From positions 2,356,001 through 2,420,000 of the forward strand of contig NC_057789.1 in assembly GCF_014905175.1 (NCBI RefSeq): a stretch of DNA of 64,000 nucleotides, given 5' to 3'. The notes below the pieces were generated by a model, which was given only the letters and a program-made list of their open reading frames with translations, did not search any database and was not told the DNA's origin. This document shows, piece by piece, positions 60,301 to 64,000 of this stretch. The position numbers were made by a program, and so were the translations under genes. How positions within the stretch are numbered: position 1 is the stretch's first letter; each line of letters opens with the position of its first letter. Origin of the DNA: Aphidius gifuensis (lineage: Eukaryota; Arthropoda; Insecta; Hymenoptera; Braconidae).

Positions 60301-62809
60301 TATTTTTTTATTTTCATTATATTTTTTTAAGCAAATTTCATAATTATATAACGTATATACAATAAATCATCAACAATTTTGAAGTAAACATAAAAATCCA
60401 TCAAACAAAAAATGCCCATCATCAATCATAATAATTTAAAAATATCAAAATTATAATTTAAATATATCGTTGTTTATTTAAATAATAAAAATTATATTCA
60501 TTAATTTATTTATTTGATTTTTAAAAATGTTGTAAACATATTGATGATGTTTGCAATTAGCCAAGTGTTGTATACAATCTTGTGAGGTCTTGAATTTCTG
60601 TCCAATTAGAATTGAACATTCAGTGTATTATCCCAGGGAGTCCATCGACCGATAAAATACATGTATATATGTGTGTGAGCACGTAATGCAATTGTGAACA
60701 AGGTGTATAAACACATTATATACACATTGATATACTCCAAGCTAAATTACATTAGTTAAATTACTCATCATGCAATATATCATTTTTAATTCAACCATTA
60801 AATTAACTTTTATAATATTTTCAAATTCAAAAATAGAATTGAACAATTTAAAAAAAAAATGCGTTAGTCATTTTCAAAAATAAATCAATGATTTTATATT
60901 ACTAGTAATTTCATTTTACATTTTAAACAATCAAAAGTATATCATCATTTTTAAAAAAATATGACGATAAAAAAAAAAATTTGTAAATTTGATTTTTTTA
61001 ATTTTTAAAATTAAATTAAATTTTTTTTAATTTTGGGTTACAATTAATAATAGTTTATTAATTGATACTTTGTTATAATTATGGTTTGATGAAAAAAAAA
61101 AAAAAAAAAGGTTTATTTACTTGTCGTAGATAAAAACGGGTCTTGATCAGTTCGTCCTTAGAGGTCACTCACTTTAGTCAACATGTTGAAACCTACACAA
61201 GAGTTGACAGTGTCATCCAGTATTTTAAACTTGTTTATATGATTCTTCCAGCTGTCTCTGGTTCATGATGTACATTATCCAGTTAATATACGAAGAATTG
61301 ACAAACAAGAAACTGGCACTTGCCTAATACAGATTAAACCGTAAGAGAGTTTATCGTTGTCGTCGTCGTGGTCGTCGTTGTTGGCGACATAATTCTTGAT
61401 ATTATATATATACTACGAATGAGAGTATATACATGGGTTGTTTTATATAATGCTAGTCAACCCATTATACAAGTTTGCTTATGATATTTGTATTCATCAT
61501 TGTTGCTTACTATTTTTAAAATAAAATTAAAAAATAACTTGATTTTTCCTTTGATGGATAATATTTCTTTTGCTCATACGCAATATACTGTAATGGGATT
61601 TATTTTTTTCAAATTTATATTGTGGTTTAGAAAAAAAAGTTGATATATTTCAACACCTTGTGCTCATATGTATACTTGATGAGTGTTGATAAATTTTTTT
61701 CATCAGCCAAAAAGTATTTACATTAATTAAAAAACATAAATCGTTGAAAAAAAAATTGCATGAAATTTGTGGTGATGACCAAGTCAAATATACAAAATGA
61801 TTTTTAATAATTTTTTTTTTTTGAATAGAGATGATAAATTACATGCTTACTTTTGTCACAATATTGTCGTGTTATTTGATCAATTTTTATTTAATTTTTC
61901 ACCTGTGTAATGATGATAATTTATTCATCATATGGCCTAGGTTTAAATTTCAAAAAAATTGATTAATCGTACGATAATTGATATACGATCTTTGCATATA
62001 ATTTGTAATTTAATATGAAGATATAAAAAGTTGATAATAATATAATATAAAAGTTGATTAAATTTGGTTTTATTTAAATTAAAAAAAAATTATATTCTTT
62101 AGCTGCAAAAGTTTATATAATAATTCGAAAAAAAAATATTTATTCGTTTGAAATTATTTTTATTTATTCAATGCAGAGTTGATTCTAAAAGCATCATCAG
62201 TATCATCTAGATGACATATTAGGTTACTTTTAAAACTCGATGATCATTGGCTGTATGTTGATGGTGAGTCAATGTTCGATTGGATCATTTGATCTCCTGG
62301 AAATCTAACAGTTTATTTATGGCAATGACAACACAACTTGTTTTCTTTAAAAAAATATATTTTCACAGTTAATTTTTTTCTGCTTTACATATTAGAAAAA
62401 AAATTATATATAAGTATATAAATTAAAAATGAAATAGATAAAAATTAGTATGATTCATATTTTGATACTGGCAAGTTTGATCTTTTGAATTGTAGTTTTT
62501 TAAATTTGCAAAACATATTTCCGGTGATTCATGATGTCATGGATCACAAACCACCCCTATCAAGATGATGATTAATTTCCTTTTCATGTTGACTGTAAAT
62601 AATACGTAATTAATTTTCAGTCAAGTTCAATGTCAATATATTCTATATAAATTTTTACAGTTTATTAATGTTATTTAATTTTTTTTCCAGAACATAATTA
62701 CGTAAAAAATACAAATCCACCATACAATTTGGTACAAATTGACAACAAAACTTTGCAATGGTTTGGTGCAACAGTCTCGACATCTCAGCAAGATGGAGGA
62801 CCAATTTTG
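48341..62809 (+). CDS. if: Integrin alpha subunit, alpha-PS2 (inflated)-like, first three coding exons
   Basis: Exons 48341-48522, 59280-59401 and 62691-62809 join in frame (phases 2, 1, 0) for 141 residues, and the gene runs past the window. Exon 1 has a signal peptide (FNLIFIGLSLTLCHVDG) and the mature start FNIESKHYTSYK, then MFGFSVAQYRD. Exon 2 reads WVIVGAPEAQTSQPN and GGGVFRCDI, the first beta-propeller blade. Exon 3 ends LQWFGATVSTSQQDGGPIL. QWFGA is the form of the alpha-V/PS2 type; laminin-binding PS1 types have QWMG. Integrin alpha pairs with beta-PS at the cell surface to bind matrix, chiefly at muscle attachments and wing epithelia. PS2 is my preferred reading, but without the rest of the protein another alpha cannot be excluded. 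Confidence 0.85.
54718..55223 (+). repeat. Direct repeat copy 1 (partner 59458-59935)
   Basis: This copy of about 506 bases starts TTTGATCAAT and ends near CATGATGTCATTT. It matches the second copy almost base for base, apart from an extra ~28 bases near 54745-54775 and a handful of substitutions. Confidence 0.9.
56010..56520. repeat. Diverged tandem array, three units of about 170-200 bases
   Basis: Three units share a core (TTCT-AAAG-TTT-AAAATTT at about 56022, 56194 and 56392) followed by a poly-T run, an AATTTTACA or AATTTCATA block, TTCGATAT/TTTCGATG, AAAAAAATATTTC and ACGAAATTATG-TTCTA. Spacing is 172 then 198 bases. The copies are clearly related but well diverged. Confidence 0.65.
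59402..62690 (+). other. Integrin intron 2 (3.3 kb)
   Basis: It carries repeat copy 2, then AT-rich sequence. A GC-richer island at 61130-61390 ends in a (GTC/GTT)n-like stretch (61350-61385, TCGTCGTCGTGGTCGTCG). It is a candidate enhancer or a short triplet repeat. No coding exon is seen. Confidence 0.6.
59458..59935 (+). repeat. Direct repeat copy 2 (partner 54718-55223)
   Basis: This copy of about 478 bases lies in integrin intron 2, 56 bases after the exon 2 donor. Differences from copy 1 include a 28-base deletion, GTTTG/GTTGG, CTTGC/CCTGC and AACAAC/AATAAC. No terminal inverted repeats or target-site duplications are evident at either copy. Confidence 0.9.
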
Positions 62810-64000
62810 GTAAGTCTTTTTATATACAATACAATTATAAATGTTAAAATTATTTAACCAGATGTTTTATAAATAAAAAAAAAAAAACCATGTGTGTTTT
62901 AAAATCACCAATTGAAATTACTGTTGATTGATAAATTTATAAAACTTCTATCAAAATATTTAAATATATTTTTACATATCAAATTATAAATAAAATGATT
63001 ATTTAATTTTACAAGTGTCGTTAAGACACCAAAGCAATCGTCTTTGATGACTACTGTGTATGTTAACTAAAAATTTATATACAGCATTAGGCACACTGAG
63101 TTTGTCGTTGCTATTTTTGGATTTAAAAATAAACAAAAAAAAAAAAAATCTTAATTCTCATGCTTGACGTATCTTCAAACGTTCCCCAGCAAAAATAGCT
63201 CATGATTTTTATTTTTTTTTAAATCATCAAAATGTATTTTAATTATTTCTCTTTAAAAATATTTACTATGAAATTATTAAATAGTTAATTAATTAATTTA
63301 TTCATTTACAAATCGAAAAATTTATACTAATATTTTTTCATATAAATTTTATTTTTTACTCGTCAAGTTTAAAATTAAATAAAAATAAATAAAAATAGGT
63401 GTCAATAATTGTGTGTATTCTCATCACGCACATTTAAAGTATATGAGTAAATTTTTAAATGTCCTTTTCTTCCTTGGAGGTAACGACATTCAGTCTTTAA
63501 AATATATATTTTATTTTCGAAAATTGATGCAGTCGCACGTAAAAATTTCTCTCCAACTTTTGACTGTCAATTTTTATATTATTTTCTTTTTTCTTTTTAC
63601 CTCAAAAAATATATTCTTGATGGAATGAAAATTATTAAAACTACTTTACATATTTATTTTGAGATAATAATATAATTTAACTCTGAATTTCTATTATAAT
63701 TTTTTTTTTTAAATTAAAATCTTTGCAACTAGATCCTCTATGTTTTTCAAGCTGAAATATTATATGTATAGTAGTTAAATAATCTTGTTAATATTTTACG
63801 TGAGAATACAAAATTACACGTGTAATAATATTGTGTATATATAAATATTTCAATGTTATTTCCATAACTAGTATGATTACAATTTACAAATGAGATTAAA
63901 AAAATAAAATATACCGTAAAATTATGACATGAAAATTGAGATGTAAAAAGTCACTTAACATATATGATATGTTTGTTGAATAAAATATTGTCATATTTAA
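62810..64000 (+). other. Start of integrin intron 3
   Basis: It begins with donor TTG/GTAAGT and continues beyond the window. It is AT-rich with homopolymer runs. I see no exon in it. Confidence 0.6.

Noticed and set aside
61340..61390. Coding triplet repeat (GTC-rich stretch)
   Set aside because: No ORF with splice sites surrounds it; it is better read as an intronic microsatellite.
1..64000. tRNA, rRNA, CRISPR arrays, autonomous transposons or viral insertions
   Set aside because: I looked for tRNA A/B boxes, array periodicity, transposase, reverse transcriptase and integrase motifs on both strands by eye and saw none that I could support.

Overview
The window is a very AT-rich eukaryotic chromosome segment (dense poly-A/poly-T runs, AT-ending codons) with compact genes split by short GT-AG introns, many of 60-120 bases. 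The gene set (Marf mitofusin, Lodestar/TTF2, a DUF4803 secreted protein, PS-type integrin alpha) points to an insect. The base composition and intron style fit a hymenopteran parasitoid such as a braconid wasp, but that is inference. There is no prokaryotic or viral content, no CRISPR array, and no tRNA or rRNA gene that I could recognise.

Layout. 0.3-2 kb (+): 3' part of a single-pass membrane protein with a triplicated cytoplasmic motif. 5.4-7.5 kb (+): kinesin-14 (Ncd/KIFC1). 7.9-8.5 kb (-): COA8/APOPT1, a complex IV assembly factor. 9.2-11.7 kb (-): DDX43-like KH plus DEAD-box helicase. 13.4-16.5 kb (+): mitofusin (Marf). 17.1-18.9 kb (-): leucine-rich-repeat protein. 19.5-22.3 kb (+): HURP/DLGAP5 (mars). 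23.0-25.7 kb (-): ESCO cohesin acetyltransferase. 27.2-31.6 kb (+): DUF4803 secreted protein with two candidate signal-peptide first exons. 32.4-33.2 kb (-): peroxiredoxin 5. 33.7-34.7 kb (-): BRX1, with a GC-AG intron and a broken frame. 35.7-39.4 kb (-): Lodestar/TTF2. 40.1-40.6 kb (+): DAP1. 41.9-45.0 kb (+): ERK7/MAPK15. 48.3 kb to the end (+): the first three coding exons of an integrin alpha, most like alpha-PS2, with introns of 10.8 and 3.3 kb.

Four genes act in mitosis or sister-chromatid handling (kinesin-14, HURP, ESCO, Lodestar) and three in mitochondria (COA8, Marf, Prx5). This looks like ordinary insect gene order rather than a co-regulated cluster, although E2F-like and CACGTG motifs sit at several of the promoters.

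The observations most worth a second look are the two phase-compatible first exons of the DUF4803 gene, the disrupted block and GC donor in BRX1, a recent ~0.5 kb direct repeat bracketing exon 2 of the integrin, and the stop-free 75-base intron and alternative last exon in ERK7. No wholly new biological system could be demonstrated from sequence alone.
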